This document shows, piece by piece, positions 8,185 through 16,558 of a DNA stretch of 64,000 bases. Numbering within the stretch: position 1 is the stretch's first letter; each line of letters begins with the position of its first letter. The notes below the pieces were generated by a model. That model searched no databases. It worked only from the letters and a program-made list of their open reading frames with translations, and was not told the DNA's origin. The position numbers and the translations under genes are program-made. This stretch comes from Streptomyces sp. NBC_01314 (lineage in GTDB: Bacteria; Actinomycetota; Actinomycetes; Streptomycetales; Streptomycetaceae), in the NCBI RefSeq assembly GCF_041435215.1, contig NZ_CP108394.1:10292001-10356000 (forward strand). The letters run 5' to 3'.

Positions 8185-9375
8185 ATGACCCTCCCCACCC
8201 CCGCCGTACGCGACCGCGTCCTGTCCCTGCCTCCCACCCGACTCCCCGCATACGTGTACGACATGACGGCTCTGCGCGCACACGCCGCACACGTACGCGC
8301 GGCTCTCCCCGAACAGGTCGAGCTGTACTACGCGGCCAAGGCCAACCCCGAGCCGGAGATCCTGGCCGCGCTCGGCCCGTACGTCGACGGCTACGAGGTG
8401 TCCTCCGGCGGCGAACTCGCCCACGTGGCCCGGGCCGTTCCGGGCAGACCGCTGGCCTTCGGCGGCCCCGGCAAGACCCCGGACGAGATCCGGGCCGCCC
8501 TGGAGCAGGGAGTCGAGCGCTTCCACGTCGAGAGCGAGCACGACCTGCGGATGCTCGCCGAGCTGGCACGCCTGGTGGCACCGGCCACGCCGGTCGGGGT
8601 ACTGCTCCGCTTCAACCTCGCGGTGGCCGACGGTGCTCTGGCGGGCAGCTCGCTCGCGATGGGCGGACGGCCCACCCCGTTCGGCCTGGACCCCGGGCAG
8701 GCGCCGGACGTGCTCCGCCCCCTCACGGACGGCACGTACCCACACCTCGAACTGCTCGGCGTCCACGCCCATCTGGCGAGCGGACTCGACGCACCCGAAC
8801 AGATCTCCGTCGCCCGCTCGATCGTGGAGTGGGCGACGGGGCTCGGCGTACCGCTCGCCGAGGTGAACGTCGGCGGCGGCATGGCCGTCGACTACGCCCA
8901 CCCCGAGAGCCGCTTCGACTGGAAGGCGTACGGCGACGGCCTCGCCCGGCTCGCCGACGCCCACCCGCGACTGACGCTGCGCATCGAACCCGGACGGGCG
9001 CTCACCGCGTACTGCGGCTGGTACGCCACCGAGGTGCTGGACGTGAAGCGCAGCCACGGCGAGGAGTTCGCCGTGGTCCGGGGCGGCACCCACCATCTGC
9101 GCACCCCGGCGACCAAGGGCCACGACCAGCCGTGCTCGGTGCTGGCGGTGCAGGAGTGGCCGCACCCGTGGCCGCGCCCGGCGGCCGAGGGCGAGTACGT
9201 CACCCTCACCGGACAGCTGTGCACGCCGAAGGACCTGCTGGCGCGCGACTCCCACGCGCCGGGGCTGCGGGCGGGGGACCGGGTGGTCTTCGCCCTCGCG
9301 GGCGCGTACGCCTGGAACATCTCGCACCACGACTTCCTGATGCACCCCCGCCCCGGTTTCCACTTCCTCGACTGA
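8185..9375 (+). CDS. Type III PLP-dependent decarboxylase of siderophore pathway
   Basis: A 396-residue alanine-racemase-fold decarboxylase of the diaminopimelate/ornithine decarboxylase class. The PLP lysine lies in LYYAAKANPEPEI, phosphate-binding glycines in VNVGGGMAVDY, and EPGRALTAYCGWY is the C-terminal barrel signature. In siderophore operons such enzymes decarboxylate an amino acid or an amino-acyl-citrate intermediate (compare SbnH of staphyloferrin B). ATG 8185 is preferred because AGGAG lies six bases upstream. ATG 8113, which overlaps the preceding stop as ATGA, would add 24 residues including a tandemly duplicated segment. It is the last gene of the operon. Confidence 0.9.
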   Translation: MTLPTPAVRDRVLSLPPTRLPAYVYDMTALRAHAAHVRAALPEQVELYYAAKANPEPEILAALGPYVDGYEVSSGGELAHVARAVPGRPLAFGGPGKTPDEIRAALEQGVERFHVESEHDLRMLAELARLVAPATPVGVLLRFNLAVADGALAGSSLAMGGRPTPFGLDPGQAPDVLRPLTDGTYPHLELLGVHAHLASGLDAPEQISVARSIVEWATGLGVPLAEVNVGGGMAVDYAHPESRFDWKAYGDGLARLADAHPRLTLRIEPGRALTAYCGWYATEVLDVKRSHGEEFAVVRGGTHHLRTPATKGHDQPCSVLAVQEWPHPWPRPAAEGEYVTLTGQLCTPKDLLARDSHAPGLRAGDRVVFALAGAYAWNISHHDFLMHPRPGFHFLD

Positions 9376-9461
9376 CACCCGTCCGTTTCCTCGACCGACC
9401 GTCTGCTTCGCTCCCCGACGGAACCGACCGCCCGCCCGACCCCTCTGGGGGAGTGTGACCG

Positions 9462-9491
9462 TTGACAGGGCGGGCAGGCCGGGAGCAGACT
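9462..9491 (+). promoter_or_regulatory. Candidate sigma-70-like promoter of pobA
   Basis: TTGACA (9462-9467) is followed after 18 bp by CAGACT (9486-9491), one base from the streptomycete -10 sequence TAGACT. It lies about 95 bp upstream of the pobA start and just upstream of a palindromic operator. This is prediction from sequence only. Confidence 0.5.
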
Positions 9492-9506
9492 CCTGCGTAC
9501 AAGATA

Positions 9507-9522
9507 GTGAAGTGATTTTCAC
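9507..9522. promoter_or_regulatory. Palindromic operator upstream of pobA
   Basis: GTGAAGTGATTTTCAC is an inverted repeat (GTGAA-N6-TTCAC) 16-20 bp downstream of the candidate -10 box and 65 bp before pobA. The position suits a repressor, possibly a PobR-type regulator. No regulator gene for it is adjacent in the window. Confidence 0.5.
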
Positions 9523-9586
9523 CTGACGAACAGAGTCGGCACCCGGGGACGGGACGCGGCGCGTCCTCAACGACGAGGAGTACTCA

Positions 9587-10777
9587 ATGCACACCACTGT
9601 CGGCATCATCGGCGGCGGTCCGGCGGGGCTGCTGCTGGCCCGTCTGCTGCACAACGCGGGAATCGACAGTGTGGTTCTGGAACGCAAGGACCGCGTCTAC
9701 GTCGAGCAGCGCCAGCGCGCCGGAATCCTGGAGCAGGCCACCGTCGACGTCCTGCGCTCCGCCGGCGCGGGCACCCGGCTGGACGCCGAGGGCATCCCCC
9801 ACGACGGCATCGAGCTGCGCTTCGACGGCCGCGCCCACCGCGTCGACTTCCCCGGGCTGACCGGCGGACGCCGGGTGTGGGTCTACGCCCAGACCGAGGT
9901 CGTCAAGGACCTCATCGCCCTCCAGCTCGCCGACGGCGGACCCCTGCTGTTCGAGGCCGAGGTGCACGCGGTGGAGGGCGCCGACAGCGACCGCCCGCTG
10001 ATCCGGTACAGCCACGAGGGCCGCGAGCAGACCCTGACCTGTGACTACGTGGTCGGCTGTGACGGCTTCCACGGCGTGGCCCGCGACGCAGTCCCGGACG
10101 GTGTGCGGACGACGTACGAGCGGACGTACCCCTACTCCTGGCTGGGCATCCTCGCCGACGCCCCGCCGGTCTACGACGAGCTGATCTACGCACACTCCGA
10201 GCGCGGCTTCGCGCTGGCGAGCATGCGGTCGCCGTCCGTGAGCCGCCTCTACCTCCAGGTCCCGAACGGCACCGACCCGGGCGACTGGTCCGACGAGCGG
10301 ATCTGGGACGAGCTGGACGCCCGCTTCGCGCTCACCGCGAACCCCGGCTGGCGGCTCAAGCGTGGGCCCGTCACCTCCAAGGCCGTCCTGCCGATGCGCA
10401 GCCATGTCACCGAGCCGATGCGCTACGGCCGGGTCTTCCTGGCCGGCGACGCGGCCCACATCGTGCCGCCCACCGGCGCGAAGGGGCTCAACCTGGCCGC
10501 CACCGACGTCATCGTGCTGGCCCGCGCCTTCACCCGGCTCAAGGAGACCGGCTCGACCGAGCTGCTCGACACCTACTCCGACACCTGCCTGCGCCGGGTC
10601 TGGCGGGCCGAGCACTTCTCCTACTTCATGACCACGACCCTCCACGCGGACCCGGACCAGTCCCCGTTCGAGACCCGGCTCCAGCTCTCCCAGCTCGACC
10701 GTGTCGCCACCTCGCGTCACGCGGCGGCCGAACTCGCGGAGAACTACACGGGGCTGCCGCTGGAGACGGATTCCTGA
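9587..10777 (+). CDS. pobA: 4-hydroxybenzoate 3-monooxygenase
   Basis: A 396-residue group A flavoprotein monooxygenase that converts 4-hydroxybenzoate to protocatechuate using NAD(P)H and O2. The FAD ADP-binding motif is GIIGGGPAGLLLARLL at the N-terminus, and VFLAGDAAHIVPPTGAKGLNLAATD is the GD/proline flavin loop specific to p-hydroxybenzoate hydroxylases. YVVGCDGFHGVAR is the DG motif. The length matches PobA (about 394). GAGGAG lies six bases before the ATG. It is monocistronic in this window; protocatechuate-cleaving genes are not nearby. A bidirectional hairpin terminator follows. Confidence 0.95.
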   Translation: MHTTVGIIGGGPAGLLLARLLHNAGIDSVVLERKDRVYVEQRQRAGILEQATVDVLRSAGAGTRLDAEGIPHDGIELRFDGRAHRVDFPGLTGGRRVWVYAQTEVVKDLIALQLADGGPLLFEAEVHAVEGADSDRPLIRYSHEGREQTLTCDYVVGCDGFHGVARDAVPDGVRTTYERTYPYSWLGILADAPPVYDELIYAHSERGFALASMRSPSVSRLYLQVPNGTDPGDWSDERIWDELDARFALTANPGWRLKRGPVTSKAVLPMRSHVTEPMRYGRVFLAGDAAHIVPPTGAKGLNLAATDVIVLARAFTRLKETGSTELLDTYSDTCLRRVWRAEHFSYFMTTTLHADPDQSPFETRLQLSQLDRVATSRHAAAELAENYTGLPLETDS

Positions 10778-10852
10778 CCGGGACGGGGACGAGTGCCACG
10801 AGTGCCCGGCAGTGGGCGTCGCCGGGCCGCACGGTCGCAGAACGCAGAGAGC

Positions 10853-10882
10853 CGCGCGTCGAACGGATCAGTTCGACGCGCG
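10853..10882. terminator. Bidirectional hairpin terminator
   Basis: Perfect 12-bp stem CGCGCGTCGAAC / GTTCGACGCGCG with a six-base loop (GGATCA). It lies between the convergent ends of pobA (10777) and the DUF6479 gene (10926). No U-tract is present, as is common in Streptomyces. Confidence 0.8.
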
Positions 10883-10925
10883 CCCCTCGTACGTGCGGTG
10901 CGGGTCATACGTGCGGTGCGGGATG

Positions 10926-11288
10926 TCAGTGCGCGCCCAGGCCGCCGCTGCCGAAGCCGCCGCTGCTCTTCCCGCTCCAGCGCGGTCGCTTCTTCTCCGG
11001 GCTCGGTCGGGTCCCCTGGTTGCCGTGCACCTCGTACGGTGTCAGCCGGAGGTCGCTCTTGGGGATCTCGTCCGGTTCGCGGTTCAACTGTTCTTCACGG
11101 ACAGGACCGCCCTCGGGGATCCGGGGATGCTCGTCGGGGCGCGGCCGGCGCGGCTCACGGGCCCGTACGCGGGCGCCCAGCCAGAGGGCGCCGATCAGCA
11201 TGGCCACCACCACGACGCCTGCCAGGAACGGTGCGATACCGCCCAGTACGCTTCGTTCTGCGGCTATATCAGTCCATTCCATGTTCAT
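10926..11288 (-). CDS. DUF6479 family single-pass membrane protein
   Basis: A 120-residue protein with one N-terminal transmembrane helix (GGIAPFLAGVVVVAMLIGALWLGARV), then a basic, Pro/Glu-rich tail containing EEQLNREPDEIP, RLTPYEV and a C-terminal Gly/Ser stretch (GKSSGGFGSGGLG). This layout is typical of the streptomycete DUF6479 family, whose function is unknown. The start could be 11288 or the second ATG at 11282; neither has a convincing ribosome-binding site. It is convergent with pobA. Confidence 0.8.
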   Translation of the reverse strand: MNMEWTDIAAERSVLGGIAPFLAGVVVVAMLIGALWLGARVRAREPRRPRPDEHPRIPEGGPVREEQLNREPDEIPKSDLRLTPYEVHGNQGTRPSPEKKRPRWSGKSSGGFGSGGLGAH

Positions 11289-11469
11289 AAGGGATGAATA
11301 CCCCCAATATGTCGAGTGAATCGGCCCTCTTCGAACGGCTCGGGCGCGGGTGCCCTGCGCCGCGTCTCGAAAACGGAACCCGTCGAGCCGTGTGGGGCGG
11401 CTCGTTGGACCATGTACGGCGTGGATTCCGTCCGCTGTGTTTGGCCGGATCGGCTCCGGCTACCCGTCC

Positions 11470-11850
11470 GTGGTGACCTCGACGACGACATCCCAGCAGG
11501 AACTCATCCAATTCCTTGAGGACCGCTTCGCCTGTGCGCAGGCATGCAGCGAATGTGCGCGGGCGTGCGCGCTGCGGGCGAGCCTCGCCGATCCGGACGG
11601 GCCCGAGGGCCAGGAGAAGACGCGTCGCAAGGGCATCCTGTGCGCGGAGGTGTGCGACGCCACCTGCAGGGCGCTCTCCGAGGAGGTCAACCTGGACGAG
11701 GCCGGCATTCGCCTCCAGGTGGAGTGGTGCCGCACCGTCGCCCTGGAATGCGCGCGCGTCTTCGATGATTCCCCCGGCGCCGAGAGCGGCGCCGAGGCCT
11801 GCCGTGAGTGCGCCCAGGCCTGCACGGACTTCCTCGCCACCCTTCGCTGA
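11470..11850 (+). CDS. Cys-rich four-helix-bundle protein (DUF326/Csp-like)
   Basis: A 126-residue protein with paired-Cys helices: FACAQACSECARACALRA, GILCAEVCDATCRALSE, VEWCRTVALECARVF and EACRECAQACTDFL. Regular C-x3-C/C-x2-C spacing on predicted helices resembles the DUF326 and copper-storage (Csp) four-helix bundles, in which inward-facing Cys bind Cu(I). No signal peptide is seen, so it would be cytosolic. GTG 11470 is chosen because the family begins with a short Thr/Ser-rich lead, and upstream codons are Arg-rich and unlike coding sequence. Metal specificity is not shown by the sequence. Confidence 0.75.
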   Translation: MVTSTTTSQQELIQFLEDRFACAQACSECARACALRASLADPDGPEGQEKTRRKGILCAEVCDATCRALSEEVNLDEAGIRLQVEWCRTVALECARVFDDSPGAESGAEACRECAQACTDFLATLR

Positions 11851-11897
11851 TCCCGGGATGCCGGGAAAGGTCGCGGCTCCCGGCTGTTCCCAATTAC

Positions 11898-11911
11898 TGG
11901 AACACGTTCTA
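11898..11911. promoter_or_regulatory. KstR-type TetR operator
   Basis: TGGAACACGTTCTA fits TNNAACNNGTTNNA, the 14-bp palindrome reported for KstR, the TetR-family repressor of sterol and lipid catabolism. It lies 44 bp upstream of the acyl-CoA dehydrogenase start. Other lipid-responsive TetR proteins use similar AACNNGTT cores, so the exact regulator is uncertain. Confidence 0.65.
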
Positions 11912-11954
11912 GCGTGTGCGCCGTCAGGTCGGCCTTGGGGAGCCTGGAGGCGCC

Positions 11955-13133
11955 GTGCACCTCGAACACACGCCCGAGCAGCAGCGGTTGCGCACCGAAC
12001 TGCGCGCCTACTTCGCCGAGTTGGTCCCGGAGGGCGCCTACACCCGCCATGCCGACCCGGCGGCGCAGAAGCGGTTCTACCGCGAGACCATCCGCCGCCT
12101 CGGCGAGGACGGCTGGCTCGGCGTGGGCTGGCCCAAGGAGTACGGTGGGCGCGGCCTGACCGCCATCGAACAGTTCATCTTCTTCGACGAGGCCGCCCAG
12201 GCCGGCGTCCCGCTGCCGCTGATGGCGCTCAACACCGTCGGTCCGACGATCATGCAGTTCGGCACCGAGGAGCAGAAGTCGTACTTCCTGCCCCGCGTCC
12301 TCTCCGGCGAACTCGACTTCGCGATCGGCTACAGCGAACCCGACGCCGGCACGGACCTGGCCTCGCTGAAGACCCGCGCGGTCAGGGACGGCGACGAATA
12401 CGTCGTCAACGGGCAGAAGATCTGGACGACCAACGGAGACACGGCCGACTGGGTGTGGCTCGCGGTCCGCACGGACCCCGACGCCCCGCCCCACAAGGGC
12501 ATCACGATGCTCCTCGTCCCGACCACGGAACCCGGCTACTCCTGCACCCTCATCAACACCCTCGCCTCGCACGACACCACCGCCAGCTACTACGAGAACA
12601 TCCGTGTCCCGGTCTCCCGCCGTGTCGGCGAGGAGAACAAGGGCTGGCGGCTGATCACCAACCAGCTCAACCACGAGCGCGTCACCCTCGCCGCCCACGG
12701 CACCATGGCCATCCGCTCGCTGCACAACGTGCAGCGCTGGGCCATGGAGACCAAGCTCGCCGACGGCCGCCGCGTCATCGACCTGCCCTGGGTCCGCCGC
12801 CGCCTCGCCCAGACCCACACCAGACTCGACGCCCTCAAACTCCTCAACTGGCGCATGGTCAGCGCCCTCCAGGAGGGCACCCTCACCCCGCAGGACGCCT
12901 CCGCCGTCAAGGTCTACGGCTCCGAGGCCCGCCGCGACGCCTACGCCTGGCTCATGGAGATCGTCGCCACCGCCGGCGCTCTCAAGGAGGGCTCCGCGGG
13001 CACGGTCCTCCACGGCGAACTCGAACGCGGCTACCGCTCGGCCGTCATCTTCACCTTCGGCGGCGGCAACAACGAGATCCAGCGCGAGATCATCTCGTGG
13101 ATCGGCCTCGGAATGCCCCGGGTGCGGCGTTAG
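11955..13133 (+). CDS. Acyl-CoA dehydrogenase (FadE-type)
   Basis: A 392-residue FAD enzyme that introduces the alpha-beta double bond into an acyl-CoA. Family signatures are FAIGYSEPDAGTDLASLKTRAV (FAD/substrate loop), VVNGQKIWTTNGDTADWVWLAVRTD and the C-terminal FTFGGGNNEIQREIISWIGLGMPR. GTG 11955 is preceded by GGAGG with four-base spacing; upstream codons are not family-like. A KstR-like operator precedes it, which points to steroid or complex lipid catabolism, but no partner gene (FadD, hydratase) is in the window. Its stop is immediately followed by a transposon end, so downstream operon members may have been displaced. Confidence 0.92.
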   Translation: MHLEHTPEQQRLRTELRAYFAELVPEGAYTRHADPAAQKRFYRETIRRLGEDGWLGVGWPKEYGGRGLTAIEQFIFFDEAAQAGVPLPLMALNTVGPTIMQFGTEEQKSYFLPRVLSGELDFAIGYSEPDAGTDLASLKTRAVRDGDEYVVNGQKIWTTNGDTADWVWLAVRTDPDAPPHKGITMLLVPTTEPGYSCTLINTLASHDTTASYYENIRVPVSRRVGEENKGWRLITNQLNHERVTLAAHGTMAIRSLHNVQRWAMETKLADGRRVIDLPWVRRRLAQTHTRLDALKLLNWRMVSALQEGTLTPQDASAVKVYGSEARRDAYAWLMEIVATAGALKEGSAGTVLHGELERGYRSAVIFTFGGGNNEIQREIISWIGLGMPRVRR

Positions 13134-13134
13134 C

Positions 13135-13183
13135 TGTGTGTGACGAAGCTTTTTAGTTGGCACAAAAGCGGGATAGTTGGCAC
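13135..13183. mobile_element. Tn7-like transposon end with repeated transposase sites
   Basis: Starting one base after the acyl-CoA dehydrogenase stop, the DNA begins TGTGTGTGACG and carries two direct copies of TAGTTGGCAC (13154-13163 and 13174-13183) exactly 20 bp apart. Tn7/Tn5053-family ends begin with TGT and contain a short series of ~20-bp transposase (TnsB/TniA) binding repeats. A TniQ gene lies 300 bp inside. No matching opposite end was found by eye, so the element is probably incomplete. The rest of 13184-13464 has no gene that I can support. Confidence 0.6.
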
Positions 13184-13464
13184 TGAGCTCAACGTTCGGC
13201 GGTGGCGGTATAGATCCCTCAGTGAAGATGCTGACAGGGCTTTGAACTGCTGTTATGTCGGGGCGAGGCTGCAGTGTTTGAGGAACGGATGGCCGTTTCC
13301 TCCGGGGCTGCGACGGCTATGTCGAGCGGAAGCTCCGTGTCTTGGTCGCAGGTTTTCATCACATGCGTCGCGTAGGGGTTCAGACGTCGACAGCGGCAGA
13401 ACGGGCGGTTATGGCGGAGGTGAGCTTCGTGTTGCGCGCTTGTACGGGAGGTGAGGGGTCGCGT

Positions 13465-15408
13465 TCAGGGGAGCGGCGTCGGACCCTGAAGCACCTGAGA
13501 CATCGATGTGGCTGGAGTGGCGGTGATCTCGTCGATGTCGATGTTCAAAGGTCTCTGCAGGTCGCAAGCCTGGGACAGCAAGGAGGCGTAACGATCGAGA
13601 CGGAGGCGCAAGAGTCGACGAGGTGTGTGTAGCGGACCGTGGAAGACCCCTGCCTGGGCGACGACGTACTCGGCCATGGATTTGTTGTCCTCGCGGAGCA
13701 TCCGTACCAAAGGGCTGAGGGCGCGTTCTCCCTGGGTGACGTTGCACCACACGAGGATTTCTCCAATGTGTGGGTTATGTCCGTAGTGCGCGGATCGGAA
13801 GCGTGGAATGTCACGGCAGATGGCATCCCAGTGTTGCTCGGGGAGATGCCAGTCGGCCATCCTCTGCCGCCTGCGGGCATAGTTGATTCGGGTTCTACTG
13901 GAATCCAGTTGACAGGCGACTGCTCTGATGCGGTTTTCGAACTCCAGCCAGAGGCCTGCCCTGTTGAGTCGTTTTCCAATGGAAGCGAGGAGTTTTGCGG
14001 CGTAGCCGGGTGGGATTCCGATCTGCGGTGCACAAGAAGGCCACGTTTCTCCGGTGATGAACTGGGTGAGCTGCAGAGATGAAGCCCGTCTCAAGGAATA
14101 GGCGAGCCGGGTATCGGGGCCGTTCATTCGATGCATTAACTCCGCGAAGTTGGGGTCGAACCATTCCTTGGGCAAAAACGAGGGGATCTCTTCGATCGTG
14201 TAGCGGTGGCTCGCTTTCTGCTGCCGCAGCCTTGAGTGTCGTTGATATCCGTGTGCTCGCCACGCGATGGCCCGCAGCAGGTCAGGCGAGACGTGCTCGC
14301 TGGCGCGGACGATATTGCCGATGTAGCTCGGAGCGCGCTGGTGCGCCTCCTGCGCCAGTGGGCGGAGGCGCTCGCGTAGCGAGGACAGATCGCGGTCGGC
14401 AAGGGCTGTGTCGGCCGCCAGCAGGAATGCGGCGCATTCGCCGGGATCTGTGGGTGGTGTTCGTACTCCCGTGAGCCTCTTGGAGCCGGCAGGGGCGGGG
14501 CCGGGTTGTTCGTGAAGCAGTTGAGTGATGGGCGAGAGGTGCCTGTCCAGCAGTTCGGTGAGACGGGCGGTCGGAAGCAGCGAGGTGCCGAGCGGCCAGC
14601 TCAACTTGATGAGGTGGGTGACGAGCAGCAGGTCCGCGATGGCTGTGCTGCCGTCGGAGTCGAGGTCGGCGTCCAGCCGTCGCTGTAGATCGATTAAGAG
14701 CGCTCGTTCGGTCGAGGTGAGGCTTGGTGGAGCGGGTTCGGTCCTGGCGTCCAGACGAGTTCCGCAAAGGGCGGGAAAGCGGCCGCGGTAGGAGCTGTCC
14801 CTGGTGACGGCCGCATTGCGGCACGCGGCTGGATGTGCGCCAGGGACTCGAGGTCGTTGGAGCAAGCTCAAACGCCGGTCAGCCAGACCGTTGAGCGGTT
14901 GATGGCAGCTGGGGCATACGTCGGAGAGCAAGCGATCGTGCCTGGTACAGGCGAAGGAGAGCGGCAGGTGCCATCTCAGTTTCCAAGCTCCACCGAATTC
15001 CTGCTGAATGGGGCTGCCGTCGCCGCGCAGACATGCGGGGCAATACCGGCTCGCCGCGTTCATGCCCCAGTCCACGGAGATCAGCGTGTTGGTGCGAGTC
15101 GCCGAATGCGGATGCGAGCGCAATACGGGAACAGCCGCTGCGAAGTGCTGCAGCGTGAGTGACTTGATCTCATGGGTGCTGAGCCGAGCCACCCTGGCGA
15201 ATTGCAGTGCCAGATCTTCTGGCAGGCCCAAGAGGTGGCGAGCAGGAACATGCCGCCTATGACCGCTCAATCCGCCCAACTCTGCGACGCGGGTGGGAGA
15301 GCAACCCAACCGGTGGGAAAGGCGCAGGAGGAAGCCCGGCAGGGACTCCTCCGGTAACGGGGCGAGGCTTCGGGCGAGTCGGCGATGCCGGTCGCGTACG
15401 TCGGTCAC
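13465..15408 (-). CDS. tniQ: TniQ-family transposition targeting protein
   Basis: A 647-residue TniQ protein. The N-terminal TniQ domain (RSLAPLPEESLPGFLLRLSHRLGCSPTRVAELGGL) is followed by a zinc-ribbon region, SRYCPACLRGDG and FACTRHDRLLSDVCPSCHQPL. The C-terminal ~400 residues are a long helical, Arg-rich region. TniQ proteins recruit Tn7/Tn5053-like transpososomes to targets, normally beside TnsB/TniA transposase and a TnsC/TniB AAA+ ATPase. None of these is present here, so it is an orphan. It starts at GTG 15408. Codon use and GC are less extreme than in neighbours, consistent with acquisition. The transposon end 300 bp beyond its 3' end supports a mobile origin. Confidence 0.85.
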   Translation of the reverse strand: MTDVRDRHRRLARSLAPLPEESLPGFLLRLSHRLGCSPTRVAELGGLSGHRRHVPARHLLGLPEDLALQFARVARLSTHEIKSLTLQHFAAAVPVLRSHPHSATRTNTLISVDWGMNAASRYCPACLRGDGSPIQQEFGGAWKLRWHLPLSFACTRHDRLLSDVCPSCHQPLNGLADRRLSLLQRPRVPGAHPAACRNAAVTRDSSYRGRFPALCGTRLDARTEPAPPSLTSTERALLIDLQRRLDADLDSDGSTAIADLLLVTHLIKLSWPLGTSLLPTARLTELLDRHLSPITQLLHEQPGPAPAGSKRLTGVRTPPTDPGECAAFLLAADTALADRDLSSLRERLRPLAQEAHQRAPSYIGNIVRASEHVSPDLLRAIAWRAHGYQRHSRLRQQKASHRYTIEEIPSFLPKEWFDPNFAELMHRMNGPDTRLAYSLRRASSLQLTQFITGETWPSCAPQIGIPPGYAAKLLASIGKRLNRAGLWLEFENRIRAVACQLDSSRTRINYARRRQRMADWHLPEQHWDAICRDIPRFRSAHYGHNPHIGEILVWCNVTQGERALSPLVRMLREDNKSMAEYVVAQAGVFHGPLHTPRRLLRLRLDRYASLLSQACDLQRPLNIDIDEITATPATSMSQVLQGPTPLP

Positions 15409-15588
15409 GGTGGCAACCTCGGCGCTGTGGGTGCGGGTCTTTGCGGAGCGTAGTGTGGGGATGGGTCGAGCGTGATCTCAATGCCCTGAATTCACTCGTT
15501 CTGGAGTTCTCCAGGGCGTTGGAGTGCCCGACCGCCGGAGGGGCCTTGACCTGGTGAAGGCCCGAGAGGCCCCGGCATCGGACGCCAT

Positions 15589-16160
15589 TCAGTCCTGCTG
15601 CCGATTGTTCTTGCCCGCCTGGTCGCTGACCCACGACAGCCCGCCGAGGTCGAGGCGTTGGCGGGTTCGGGTCACGGCAACGTATGCCAGGCGGGCCTCG
15701 CTCTCGTTGATCGTGGGCGTGGTCGACTGGGTATTGCCGGGTTTGGCTTCGTCGGCAGACGGGGGTTCGAAGTCGTTGCCGATCCTCACTGAGGCCCATT
15801 CCCCTCCCCTTGGCCTTGCGGTCGACACCGTCACCTGGGCGGCGTCCTCGGGCACGAGGCGGGCGACGGCTGCCAGGATGGCGTCGGGGCCGTGGGTGTC
15901 CACGAGGTCGACGAAGGGATGCAGATCGCGGCCGTTGGGGTCGTACGCGGCGTATTCCTGCAGGTCGTGCGGAGGAGGAAGTCGGCCTCGATTCGTGGCT
16001 GGGTGAGGGCCCAGATCTTGAGGTAGTGGTCGTGGTCGAAGCGGACTACGCCTTCGTCGACGTACCGAAGATCCCGCCACGCCTTGCGGGCGAACGGGAC
16101 GAGAATGTGGGTGGGCAGCGCTGCGCTCGCCACCGCAGCTGCTCCGCGTACGGTGCACGG
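15589..16160 (-). pseudogene. UvrD/Rep-like helicase remnant with internal deletion
   Basis: Two pieces of one helicase are visible on the minus strand in different frames. The upstream piece reads HILVPFARKAWRDLRYVDEGVVRFDHDHYLKIWALTQPRIEADFLL, which should continue into the Walker B DEAQD motif. Instead, homology jumps to LQEYAAYDPNGRDLHPFVDLVDTHGPDAILAAVARLV, then TVSTA, then NESEARLAYVAVTRTRQRLDLGGLSWV, the helicase C-terminal motif VI region. The Walker A part and the core between the motifs are gone. It is non-functional. Such helicases are common in phage-defence and mobile islands. Confidence 0.65.
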
Positions 16161-16558
16161 TTCAGGTTGTACAGGACCAAGTGCTCTGCGGACAGGGTGA
16201 GTTGACCCTTGTCCGACGAGACGGTGGTCAAGGTCCAGACGCCGCTCGGGGCAGCCGGGTCCAGGACCGGGTGGGGGCAGCGGATACCCCGGCGGGTCTG
16301 GGACATGCATCGCAGCGCATCGAGAGGCCGATCAGCGAGATAACGGATTTGGAGGAGCTTCACGATCGGGAGCACCGGGCGCTTGTCCGGCTGCACCGCG
16401 GTCAGGCATGCGAGAGGGGGCAGCGGGGTGAAGAGCCCCGCGTCGATCCGTCGCCGGGTGAACACGGCCAGGCGGCGCCGCAGTTCCGCAAGAGCGGGGG
16501 CGAGGTCGATGTCCGGTATCGGTGACGCGGCTATTCGAACCTGCGGAATGAGGTCTAT
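16046..16558 (-). pseudogene. Fragment of unrecognised protein beside IS630
   Basis: An open frame reads IPQVRIAASPIPDIDLAPALAELRRRLAVFTRRRIDAGLF, then PIVKLLQIRYLADRPLDALRCMSQTRRGIRCPHPVLDPAAPSGVWTL. The CMSQTRRGIRCPHPV stretch looks like a small Cys-containing 'T-x-x-G-x-RC' motif of actinomycete hypothetical proteins. I do not recognise the family. Its upstream end is the IS630 insertion, and its 3' part runs into the helicase remnant, so it is probably an incomplete or fused leftover. Confidence 0.35.

Noticed and set aside
10793..11290. Plus-strand open frame opposite the DUF6479 gene
   Set aside because: Arg/Ser/Gly-rich shadow; the minus-strand product has a clear membrane helix and family motif.
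15257..15799. Minus-strand open frames between tniQ and the helicase remnant
   Set aside because: No domain, Arg/Pro/Ser-rich composition and no ribosome-binding site; likely non-coding spacer.
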